NCBI GenBank assembly: GCA_020284085.1
Contig: JACEVL010000799.1
Location: forward strand, 212,001 to 276,000
Direction of reading: 5' to 3'
DNA length: 64,000 bases
Source of the DNA: Aporrectodea caliginosa
Lineage: Eukaryota; Annelida; Clitellata; Crassiclitellata; Lumbricidae
Shown here in pieces: positions 55,641-64,000 of this stretch (its first letter is position 1; every line of letters starts with the position of its first letter). The notes beneath the pieces were generated by a model, which made no database searches, was not told where the DNA came from, and saw only the letters and a list, made by a program, of their open reading frames with translations. The position numbers were made by a program, and so were the translations under genes.

Positions 55641-55948
55641 CGTATATTGCCATAGACTGTGTATTTTTAGATTTTGGATGTATTGGACATAATACGCATG
55701 TAAGCCTCACTAGCTTAGCTGTCCCACTATTGTGGCCTGTCCCACTTTCCCATCACCCACCCTACGCCCAGATGGTGTGAGTTGTGAACAAGGAAAAGCG
55801 CCTGCTGTTCTGCAACGACATCCTCTCCCGTGGCGATACATTCGATGACGTCGTCTTTACCCTATACCGGCGAAACATCGAATACACCCGTAATTAACTT
55901 CGCTAGCCATGTGTCAGCGGTGTCAAACCACCCGTCACTATAGACATG

Positions 55949-56563
55949 GGGGAACGGACATTGTCCCCCCTGGACATTGTCCCTCCGGACATTGTCCCCC
56001 CGGACATTGTCTCCCCCCGATTTTGCGTAGGACATTATCCCCCCCGGACATTGCCCCCCCTCTGTGTAAATAGCCTACAGTCTGCATGTCATTGATAAAC
56101 TTTAGTTGCCGTTTTTGTTGGCTATTGCATTCAGGTGTAGGCCTAAACTTCAGACTTGTTAATGTCACTCAGCAGTACGAAAGCTAAGACTTGTTAGTGT
56201 CAGTCGGTGAATCAGTTATAAATTGAAGACTAGTTAGTGTCATTTAGACATAGCATCCGATTTTAGAATTGTTGGCAATTTTTCAGCTATGAGACACTTT
56301 TGTTAGCAACTAACATACATTTACACGTTTTAACTTAAAATTTATACTAACAAGTCTTTGGTTCAATGAAATAAAAACTTAAACTAATCAATGCAGCTTC
56401 TATTTACGGAAACACTTGTACATCTTATAAATCAAACTTCCATTTAGGCCAACAATTATTTTCATCATTTTCCTGCATTTCCGCAAGAATATTATACGAT
56501 TATATCTTAGACTGGGGGGATAATGTCCGGGGACAATGTCCAGGGGGACAATGTCCTACACTC
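55949..56563. mobile_element. 615-bp element with tandem GGACATTGTCC ends
   Basis: The left end has four to five tandem GGACATTGTCCCCCC-type units; the right end has three in inverse orientation. CACTATAGACATG (13 bp) lies directly repeated on both sides (55936-55948, 56564-56576). It is non-coding and AT-rich inside. The 13-bp duplication is longer than that of the common cut-and-paste families. Confidence 0.75.
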
Positions 56564-56579
56564 CACTATAGACATGCTA

Positions 56580-57930
56580 TAATAAATCAATGCCATGCTG
56601 TTTAACTGATGATCCGGTGTCTTTACCTCAGTGTTCAATTTGTATAAGTCACCAATAAAGCAACGAAATGTCAGAATAACCTATTTCAAATATTTAAAAT
56701 TACTGATATTCTTAATTTTACATACACTGATTCAAAATCCAGGGGGCAAGTGCCCCCCTTGCCCCAACGTGCGGGCGCCCATGCTTAGAGAGGAGGGAAA
56801 GGCATTCCATAGGGAGGCCCAATAGTGGCAAAAGATCTAGTTTGGGCCATAGTGGTCCTAACTCGTGGAACAAAAGAGTATGCCTATACCAAGTCCGTAT
56901 TCCACACTTGCAGATCGATGTTGAGATGAGATTTTACAGCTGTTGGCTGTGTCACGACACGACCAATGCAGTCAGACATAGCACGGCTGTTGGCAAAAAA
57001 TTATGCTAACCTGAATAGTTTAAATATTTCTCAGAGGCATATACATAGGCCTAACTGTTACTTAATTTCTCACGTGGCAGAAAGCGAAAGCAAGAAATAC
57101 AGTAGTACTTAGAAAAAATTTATCTACCCATTGGTGACGGAAGTTCTATTTACAGCCATTGCAATGGTGTAGGCTGCATCATTCATTAACTAATAATATA
57201 CGTAGGCCATATATACGAGCGCTAGTGCTAAAAAAACTAAACTAAATCTCCTTGACTATACAAAGGCCCAAGAATCTTAAGAGTCCAATTAGCCTACAAG
57301 AAGTTTAATAACACGAGTTTTAAAACATTTATTATGGCTATACATTTTATTGATAGCACGCTTAATAAGTTGTCTTACACTTTAGTATCTTACTCTTAAT
57401 GACACTTACTAAAACCAGAATGAAATCCGAATATTTTGCAACACGAATTATTCTAACATGAATGTATGGAGTTTGTTTGATTAATCATTAAACCTTAACG
57501 CAAAAGAGCTATACCGTGAGATTGAGTGATTGTCTGCTACATATGGAGACGATTAATTCCGATAAACCACAAGTGTTATGGAAGACAGTATTACTGGCAG
57601 TCTAGATCTTGTCGCGTATCCGCGTCACGTCTCGGATTATTACTAAGACAGAAAATAATGTCCAAGCGTTTAATCTGAGTGGTCCACGAATCTAAAGAAC
57701 TCTGTATATTATATGCAATGCCCATCTATAATTGATTGAGAATAAAACTGAAAAACAATCCTGAGAAATGTCTTGTAATGTAAGATTTAGACGTCCTCTT
57801 AATTAAATGAAACCATAATTAAGTCTCCAAAATGTTATATCAGAAATGTTTGAATATAAGATAGTTTTCGCAGTCTTTTCCTTCGTCATCGTCACTCTCA
57901 CCGTAATGTTGAGGCACTGTGGGAGATTCT
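56580..57930. other. no gene seen; 3' flank of the GPCR gene
   Basis: This contains the 3' untranslated region of the receptor (minus strand, below 57938), though I cannot place its polyadenylation signal. GGGGGCAAGTGCCCCCCTTG at 56741-56761 is a palindrome. Nothing else is supported. Confidence 0.4.
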
Positions 57931-57937
57931 TGTTCCT

Positions 57938-60900
57938 TCAGTTCGTTGACTCCAAGGTGTCAGAGTCTTCGAAGCTCGTAAACTGTGCTCCGGTGCAGCG
58001 CAAATTGTCCTGCTGTCCAATTCCTTCGTAATACTTCACAGTCCTTGGAACGTAGCCTGTCTTGTCTGTTTTCGTTGTAGACTGCTCTTGAGCAGAAGTC
58101 ATCTGAGTGGCTGCTCGTGAGCTTTTAGACTGTCCTGGTGTCGAAGTCATCTGACTGGCCTCTCTTGAGCTCTTAGACTGTCCTGTTGTCGAAGTAATCT
58201 GACTGGCCTCTCTTGAGCTTTTAGACTGTCCTGGTGTCGAAGTCATCTGACTGGCCTCTCTTGAGCTCTTAGACTGTCCTGTTGTCGAAGTCATCTGACT
58301 GGCCTCTCTTGAGCTTTTAGACTGTCCTGGTGTCGAAGTCATCTGACTGGCCTCTCTTGAGCTCTTAGACTGTCCTGTTGTCGAAGTCATCTGACTGGCC
58401 TCTCTTGAGCTTTTAGACTGTCCTGGTGTCGAAGTCATCTGACTGGCCTCTCTTGAGCTCTTAGACTGCCCTGTTGTCGAAGTCATCTGACTGGCCTCTC
58501 TTGAGCTTTTAGACTGTCCTGGTGTCGAAGTCATCTGACTGGCCTCTCTTGAGCTCTTAGACTGCCCTGTTGTCGAAGTCATCTGACTGGCCTCTCTTGA
58601 GCTTTTAGACTGTCCTGGTGTCGAAGTCATCTGACTGGCCTCTCTTGAGCTCTTAGACTGTCCTGGTGTCGAAGTCATCTGACTGGCCTCTCTTGAGCTC
58701 TTAGACTGCCCTGTTGTCGAAGTCATCTGACTGGCCTCTCTTGAGCTCTTAGACTGTCCTGGTGTCGAAGTCATCTGACTGGCCTCTCTTGAGCTCTTAG
58801 ACTGTCCTGGTGTCGAAGTCATCTGACTGGCCTCTCTTGAGCTTTTAGACTGTCCTGGTGTCGAAGTCATCTGACTGGCCTCTCTTGAGCTCTTAGACTG
58901 CCCTGTTGTCGAAGTAATCTGACTGGCCTCTCTTGAGCTTGTAGACTGCTCTTGAGCCGAAGTCATCTGGGTGTTGGTCTTTCGACAGCGGCAGATGTAG
59001 TGTGAATACGCGGAGGAAATCTTCTCGTTCATTTTCTGAAAAGCACCCATAGCTATGCTTGTAAATGAACTGGCCTACATGGTCTAAGCATGCACGGTGC
59101 ATTTAGGTATTGTTTAGGGATCTATCTGCTTGCTACTATCACGGAGTAGAAAATGTGCTATAGAAATTAGAAGAGGATATATGTGCTATAAGAATCTTAC
59201 TCAGTCGCTGAATCATGGAAAATTTAGGTAGTGGTTTAAATAGACCAAGGCTTCGAAAGGTTAGGGATTTTGGGGCGACAATGAGGTGATCCTATCTCCA
59301 GCCAATGACTGAAGGTATGGGATGAGGTAATCTTTTAATGAGTCGATAATTTATGCCGACGCCTGAGATTGTTTTAAGCGTAAGATGAGGTAATGCTGGG
59401 GCGAGGCAGAAGTAAAGAAGTAATTTCAAGTTAAGTATTATTATTACTATTGCTATTATTATTAGGCCTTTTATTATTATCATCATTTTTATTATTTCCA
59501 GTTTGCTATTGTCGTCATCGTCATAATTTTGATAACTTTAATGTAATTCGATTACTTATATACCGCTATTAGTCAGTTCCTTGTAATCTTTAGTAGTTGC
59601 TGTAATAAAACATTTATAATCAATCCTGTATTAATAATAACCACTTATTAGGTTAATCCCCAACGCTGTCTTACTACTAAACTGCGACTTATGAACGAAC
59701 AAGAAACGACCAAGCGATTTCTTGGCATCAGACACACATTTTGATAGTGTTACAGAACACTGGCAGTCGAAGTGAAGTTGAAATGACCCAGTCATTTAAT
59801 AATAGATTGGGTTGAAAAGCACACCATTGAAACATTGAGTGAATCTTAATAGTCACTACGTCACTTGTGCTTCAACTTTCTTGTTATAATTTAGCCCCAA
59901 ATTAATGCCAAAAGCTAATAATGACTTCACTTACCTTGTTATGGAAAAGCGCGTGGAAGATAAATATAAGAAGTCCCTGTAAAAACAAATAGTTTTACCT
60001 GGAGTCAAATCAGAGAAGCACTTCTTGAAGACCATGCAACTTATCTCGGTATAGCTGTCTGATGAGCAGAATGGCCAGCATAAAGTTGAGGTCTCTCTAG
60101 CAGCGTTTCTGTTAGAGATTAAGAGCAACCAAAACGCAACACTGGACCCTAAACAACGTGGACAGTCTGTCAGTCTTCATTAACTCCAAGAAGCAGGTAA
60201 ATAAAAAAAACCTAAAAATCATATCTAGGATTATATATATATATATATGTATATAATATATATATATAGGTCCCATATTATATATATATATATATTTCAT
60301 AACTTCTGAAGCCCCTCAGTATTTTGCTTTAGTTATTAATAGATACTAGGCTGCTAAGCAAAATTGTTGCGGATGCCGAATTTCCCTATACCAAGTTCAG
60401 TACGATCGAAAGCCAAGAGAAAAATTGGAAAAGACACAGAACAATGGAAATAAGTCCAAGAAATGAAGTTTTTAGCTCGGAAAGCCAACACAGAATATGC
60501 CGAACGAATCTATGCCCGGGAAGAGTCCGAGTGTCTAGAGTCACCGGTAGAAAATACAGGACCATCGAGAGCTTCCTTTGTCCGCAGTAAAATGTCGTTT
60601 AGACATGTACATGTATGCATGCATGGGTGGATGTATGCATAGATGGATTTATGTATGGATAGAAGTAAGTAAGTAAGAATATTCTTTATTTGACTACCAG
60701 CAAACTAGCTTACAGCAGAAAGAAATAATAGAAACATTTGTGCAAAGTTATATAACATTCTCATAATGAACTTCTTTTTGCAAAGGCGTCAACTCTAGGT
60801 AGGGTGAGATCATGTGGCCTGGGTCGCGTATTGTATGGAGTGACCTTAAGGGGAGGGAGGAGGTCGTGAAGGACGTGACAAGGGTTTCAGAGAATTGAAC

Positions 60901-62909
60901 GGAAAAGAGTAGAATCCGTTCTAGAACAGTTATTGTCAAAACTAGGAAAATCGGCAGGGAGGAAGCCTGAAGGGTAAATTTTCTCAAAATATCGTTAAGG
61001 CGTTTACGTTCCGCCACAGTGGCAAATCCCCACCAAACAGAGGAGGGATAAAGTAGCCGTGCGAGGGTAGTAGCTCTAACAACGTCAAAGAGACGTTGAC
61101 CGTGGGCGACCAAAACACGTAGCGCGAACATGGATTGTCGGGTTTTGCATGGATGTATGAATGGATGGATGCATGCATGATGCGTATATGCCTTTTGATG
61201 TATGTGTGTTTTTTCAAGTGTAGCGCCTTTTAAACCTTTCTCAAACTCGCTGATGTTAAGTTAATTAGTCTTGCGGTAGTTCATACATATTTAGTGTTTA
61301 GATCGCCTACCAAACTCTACGATTTAACCAACCTAACTATCTTTACTATCTTACTATTATCTTTTCTTACTTACTTACTTTTATCCATACATATCCAAAG
61401 CATTTGACTCTGTTAAGCACTCTGCCCTATTTGACAAAATCTCCACTCTTGATATCCCAGACCAAATCTATAACTGGCTAGTTGAATATCATCTTGAACG
61501 CTCACACCTCGTGGGGCACGGTCGTGTAGGGGTATGTTCGGTGCCATGCAGCCGGAGGATTGCGGGTTCGAATCCACCTCAAAGCCGCCACGTAGGGACC
61601 CTGGGCAAGTCCTTCACTCGCAATTGCTCATGCGCTTCGGCGTGAAACTCCGATTCAGTGTCCGCGCTGTAGTCGGGAGCGCCTCTGAGTAGAAATCTTG
61701 AAGGGACGCTATAACAAGTGCTCATACATACATACATACATACATACATACATACATACATACATACATACATACATACCTCACTATATTCAAAGGTCAC
61801 TCTTCATCTCTGCTCAAAATCAGCGCTAGTATAGTTCAAGGCTCTGTCTTAGGACCTACCAATTTCTCCATTAAGCCTACTGGTTCAGACCTGCACCCTG
61901 CTCAGCCCCTTAATCTTATGCTCAAATTTGCAGACGACACTTACCTCCTTACTGGATCCTCTCAAGCTCATACTATTCCATCTGAACTGCATTTAATCTC
62001 TACCTGGGCTTCTGCCAATAACCTTACCTTAAATAGCTCTAAATCTAAAGAAATGATCATTTTCCGCCCTCGACACCAATTTGACCCTCCTCCTCCATTG
62101 CCTAGTATTACCCGAGTTAAAACTTTGAAGATACTGGGTGTCATCCTTCAAGATAATCTCAAACTCACAGCCCATATAGACCACCTCACAGCAAGTTGCT
62201 CCTCCTCTTTTATGCTATCAGAAAACTTAAAACCCATGGCCTTTCTTCCTCATCCATCCATAATGTAACCAAAGCCACTACCGTTGCTAAACTTCTATAT
62301 GCCTCCCCATCCTGGTGGGGTCTCACGCTGGCTTCCGATAAAGAACGCCTGGAAAAACTCCTAAAAAGAGCCAAACGCCTAGGTTACCTAGAGCATTCCT
62401 TTCCAACAGTCTCTGAACTTGCCAATATAGCCGATGCGAAACTCCTTTTCTCTATATTGCACAACCCCAAGCATGTACTTCACCAACTCCTACCTCCACT
62501 CCGACCCCCCTCCTCTCACCAATTAAGACCTAGAGCACACAACCATATTCTCCCACCCAAGGACAACTCTCAATTTATTCCCAGATCATTATATAAAAAT
62601 ATTTACTAGTTTATTCTAAAATCTTCTAATGAACTTTAATTATCCATTATCACTCATGTTAGCATTTCTGCGTTTTTGTCAGATTGTTTTCTCAATTAAA
62701 CGAATATATATATATATATGTGCGCTTTCATGCAACGTATCGAGTCTGTTTTAAAGAAAGACTGGGATAAAAGCGATCTAACCTGCAGCGAGTTGGCGAT
62801 GACAAACAGATACTGGAAGACAACGTAATCGAAGGCAACGGAAAGGACGCCAAACAGCCAACCGAGGCCAAGCACTGGACAAGTCACCGACAGATTCCAA
62901 ATCGTCGCT
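57938..62909 (-). CDS. adhesion-type GPCR (class B2), last three exons
   Basis: Exon A (62783 to about 62907/62909) encodes TM6, CPVLGLGWLFGVLSV, and the start of TM7, VVFQYLFVIANSLQ, with a donor CAG|GTTAGA. Exon B (59935-59976; acceptor TTTTTACAG, donor AAG|GTAAGT) encodes GLLIFIFHALFHNK, the end of TM7. Exon C (57938-59035; acceptor GCTTTTCAG) encodes KMNEKISSAYSHYICRCRK, the membrane-proximal helix, followed by a repeat tail and stop. All three join in phase 0. The GLxWLFG and VFQYLF.I.NSLQG..IF.FH signature is that of adhesion GPCRs. The ectodomain and TM1-5 lie beyond the right edge or in unrecognised exons. The cytoplasmic tail of about 365 residues is mostly 16-residue Ser/Thr repeats. 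Introns hold LINE and SINE insertions. Confidence 0.8.
58083..58968 (-). repeat. in-frame 48-bp minisatellite coding for QSKSSREASQMTSTPG
   Basis: There are sixteen full units of 48 bp plus a diverged unit at each end, all in one frame without stops. Units alternate between STPG and STTG, and this alternation tracks GAGCTT/GAGCTC, giving a 96-bp higher-order period over much of the array. The outermost units both carry TSAQEQST, so the array grew from the middle. Confidence 0.95.
59036..59934. other. intron of the GPCR gene, no insertion recognised
   Basis: AT-rich with TTATTATTA runs at 59437-59495. Other than splice signals at both ends, nothing is supported. Confidence 0.5.
60225..60298 (+). 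repeat. (TA)n microsatellite
   Basis: Three TATATA runs are separated by GTATAA and GGTCCCATAT, inside the GPCR intron. Confidence 0.9.
60664..61140 (-). pseudogene. LINE reverse-transcriptase C-terminal fragment
   Basis: The minus strand reads RATTLARLLYPSSVWWGFAT, then ERKRLNDILRK, in the distal region after the reverse transcriptase, then frame-shifted sequence. It ends in a 3' tail AATAAAGAATATTC followed by TTACTTACTTACT. It shares the R.TT.A+LLY.S..WWG signature with the LINE at 61385-62610, but belongs to the subfamily also seen at 38636-38866. 5' truncated. Confidence 0.75.
61385..62610 (+). pseudogene. Jockey/CR1-like LINE reverse transcriptase, split by a SINE
   Basis: 61395-61505 reads SKAFDSVKHSALFDKISTL and NWLVEYHLERSH; a SINE follows; at 61790 the frame resumes (ASIVQGSVLGPTNF), then LKFADDTYLLTG (catalytic FADD), WASANNLTLNSSKSKEMI and KTLKILGVIL. 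A frame change at about 62200 leads to LLYASPSWWGLTLASDKERL, RAHNHILP and the C-terminus RSLYKNIY at 62610. The N-terminal endonuclease is absent. It lies in the GPCR intron, antisense to the gene. Confidence 0.85.
61511..61780 (+). repeat. tRNA-derived SINE with (CATA)n tail
   Basis: GTGGGGCACGGTCGTGTAGG begins the tRNA-like head; GCGGGTTCGAATCC is the B box; CGCCTCTGAGTAGAAATCTT and GGGACGCTATAACAAGTG form the conserved tail also seen at 45185 and 48495. Fourteen or so CATA units follow (61723-61780). It is inserted in the LINE reading frame; a short CACCTC/TACCTC-like match flanks it. Confidence 0.85.
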
Positions 62910-62914
62910 CTTCA

Positions 62915-63960
62915 AAAACACACGCACGAAAATAACATATTGGGATTATCTTGAACACCAGATACATACATTTAAACTGCAATGAATAGGTCACCTGAAG
63001 TAGGTCTAGTAATTCTTTAATTTTCACAGGCTTTACTAAATGTAAAGTAACATATATTTTGTAACACAGCTTAGGAAAGATTGTCAACCTAACCCATGTC
63101 GAGTTTCTCAAGTGTGGCGCTTAGCCATATTCAGCGCTTAGGAATCTGCAATGGCATGGAAGCCATGAAGAGTGCCTCTCGCTGGATTATACGATATTAG
63201 AGTTCAACTGTTTCCTAGTAATCATCAGATTAATCTTCGGTTTAATCTATGTAATCTGTATTTGTGTGTGTAACTGGACTCTTATAAAGCAGCACATTCT
63301 GGAACCATTCAAAATTACTAAGAACATGGCTGTACATTGTACAAGGGATCTTAACACAGCTAGAGATTGTAACCTTACCTAAGTAAAATAATCTAACTTA
63401 TAATCTTCCATAAAGCCATTATCATAATGTTTAAAGTATCAATGAATGATCGACTCAAATGAAGTCGCAATACAAAATCCTAATCTGGGGGAGAAGATAT
63501 AGGCCTATAGATCGAGTTCCAAAGAGTTGATGAACCAGAAGTTTGGAAATGGTGCTTAAGCTAGAATGGCCACCACTGGCGGTCACTGGCAGACACGTGG
63601 AACCGAACGGAGTCCAATCCAGAGTTCTTCATGGACATCATGTTCAGAGTTTCTGGAGCGTTGTGATGTAGGCCTATGATTATGTCTTCGATAGATGTAC
63701 TTTGATCGTTGAATACTTTATGCAAAAGTGAATTTCAATACAAAACTGTCATCTACACAAGGATATGTACTCATTGATTTATATTTTAATAGGTGTGGTA
63801 GTGTTTCCGTTAGAGTCCAAAAAGAGGACGTATTTACGCCTGACCTAGAATTTTTTGGAGGTAGCTCATTTCCTTCGGCTATCAGGGCTTTCTAAAGGAA
63901 TTTTTGGAACTGCACAACCTCTTCTCTCTTTTTCAAAAGGTCGTGGATACAGTCACGCCC
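62915..63960. other. no gene seen; upstream intron of the GPCR gene
   Basis: I searched this stretch for TM1-5 or GPS exons of the receptor and found none. Confidence 0.35.
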
Positions 63961-63962
63961 GA

Positions 63963-63993
63963 CGTGATTCTAATACCTGGGACTAGAATCACG
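63963..63993. other. inverted repeat at right edge
   Basis: CGTGATTCTA and TAGAATCACG pair around ATACCTGGGAC, with more G/C pairing outside (CGCCCGA/CGCCCGC only partly). It may be the start of an element that continues past the window. Confidence 0.5.
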
Positions 63994-64000
63994 CCCGCGC

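Larger units (their letters stand above)
52468..55762 (-). mobile_element. pogo-like element, internally deleted, TA target site
   Basis: The ends are GGGTGAGTGATGGGTAAGTG and, inverted, GGGTGGGTGATGGGAAAGTG, 25 bp with two mismatches. TA is on both sides. GCTAAAGTGGGACA/AAAGTGGTCC words recur about eight times inside both ends (52590, 52680-52710, 53320-53390, 55720-55745). The psq-type DNA-binding and PHD pieces inside, and the TA target, place it in the pogo group. A gag-coding segment at 53645-54538 is foreign to it. Confidence 0.8.
52106..55905 (+). pseudogene. Tc1-like transposase split by a pogo-like insertion
   Basis: The left part (52106-52465, two frames) starts MSGLTRFSVDEGRVIM with a first helix-turn-helix, then EISAVDLQRRLFSE and KKERRKLGWTFASTK. 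The right part (55765-55880) continues without gap: YAQMV, a stop, VVNKEKRLLFCN and TFDDVVFT, after which similarity ends. The break falls inside one TAC codon at a TA (52466-52467 and 55763-55764), where the 3.3-kb element 52468-55762 sits. The gene was already damaged (a frameshift near 52200, a stop after YAQMV), and the catalytic Asp/Glu part is missing. Confidence 0.75.

Noticed and set aside
58083..58968. CRISPR-like regular repeat array
   Set aside because: The 48-bp units are contiguous with no spacers and are coding; the genome is animal.
60030..60128. Possible extra GPCR exon between AACAG and CCAG|GTAAAA
   Set aside because: The reading frame that fits phase 0 has a stop, and the TM7 exons on either side join perfectly without it.
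62884..63111. 75-codon minus-strand ORF upstream of the TM6 exon
   Set aside because: The ORF crosses the splice acceptor at 62910 in another frame and shows no receptor motif; read as intron.

Overview
This is a repeat-dense piece of an animal nuclear genome. Spliced exons, an adhesion-type G-protein-coupled receptor, tRNA-derived SINEs, LINEs, LTR elements and at least seven DNA-transposon types are all visible. There are no operons, Shine-Dalgarno sites or CRISPR arrays. The mix (tyrosine-recombinase genes, OTU-bearing transposons, CR1/Jockey-like LINEs, many AGGCCTA and TACATGTA words) suits a marine invertebrate, perhaps a deuterostome, but the species cannot be named from the sequence.

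Layout. 0-3.2 kb: two decayed hAT transposases (DUF4371/ZMYM1-like), minus strand. 3.5-4.3 kb: a RING-finger exon between two copies of a short repeat. 4.5-7.5 kb: a broken cluster of tyrosine-recombinase, SGNH-like and OTU-like coding pieces. 8.9-28.5 kb: a nest of related Ty3/gypsy-like elements on the minus strand. It holds one long intact gag-protease ORF, four partial copies and three LTRs, one of them split by a 3-kb LINE. 28.6-32.3 kb: a complete-looking DNA transposon with TIRs and a two-exon transposase gene whose intron carries a SINE. 33.2-34.8 kb: a possible host exon interrupted by a hAT-type element that itself contains a Harbinger-type MITE. 35-38.1 kb: SINE, minisatellite and an RTE-like LINE tail.

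38.26-44.97 kb: a 6.7-kb hAT element with a perfect 8-bp target duplication. It encodes an uninterrupted transposase with an OTU peptidase domain at its N-terminus. 46.2-47.6 kb: a nearly intact Tc1-like element (DD35E spacing). 49.25-50.42 kb: a non-autonomous hAT with a perfect 8-bp duplication. 52.1-55.9 kb: a Tc1 transposase split exactly at a TA by an internally deleted pogo-like element, which has in turn received a gag gene fragment. 55.95-56.56 kb: a short element with tandem GGACATTGTCC ends.

57.9-62.9 kb: the best host gene, the last three exons of an adhesion GPCR on the minus strand. Its cytoplasmic tail is encoded by about eighteen in-frame 48-bp repeats. The introns of this gene have collected LINE, SINE and microsatellite insertions.

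Most coding capacity belongs to mobile elements. Host exons recognised with some support are the GPCR (strong), the RING exon (moderate), a short exon at 11.0-11.2 kb (moderate) and one at 33.2-33.45 kb (weak). Reading frames, splice signals and target duplications were read by eye; no alignment or database search was run.
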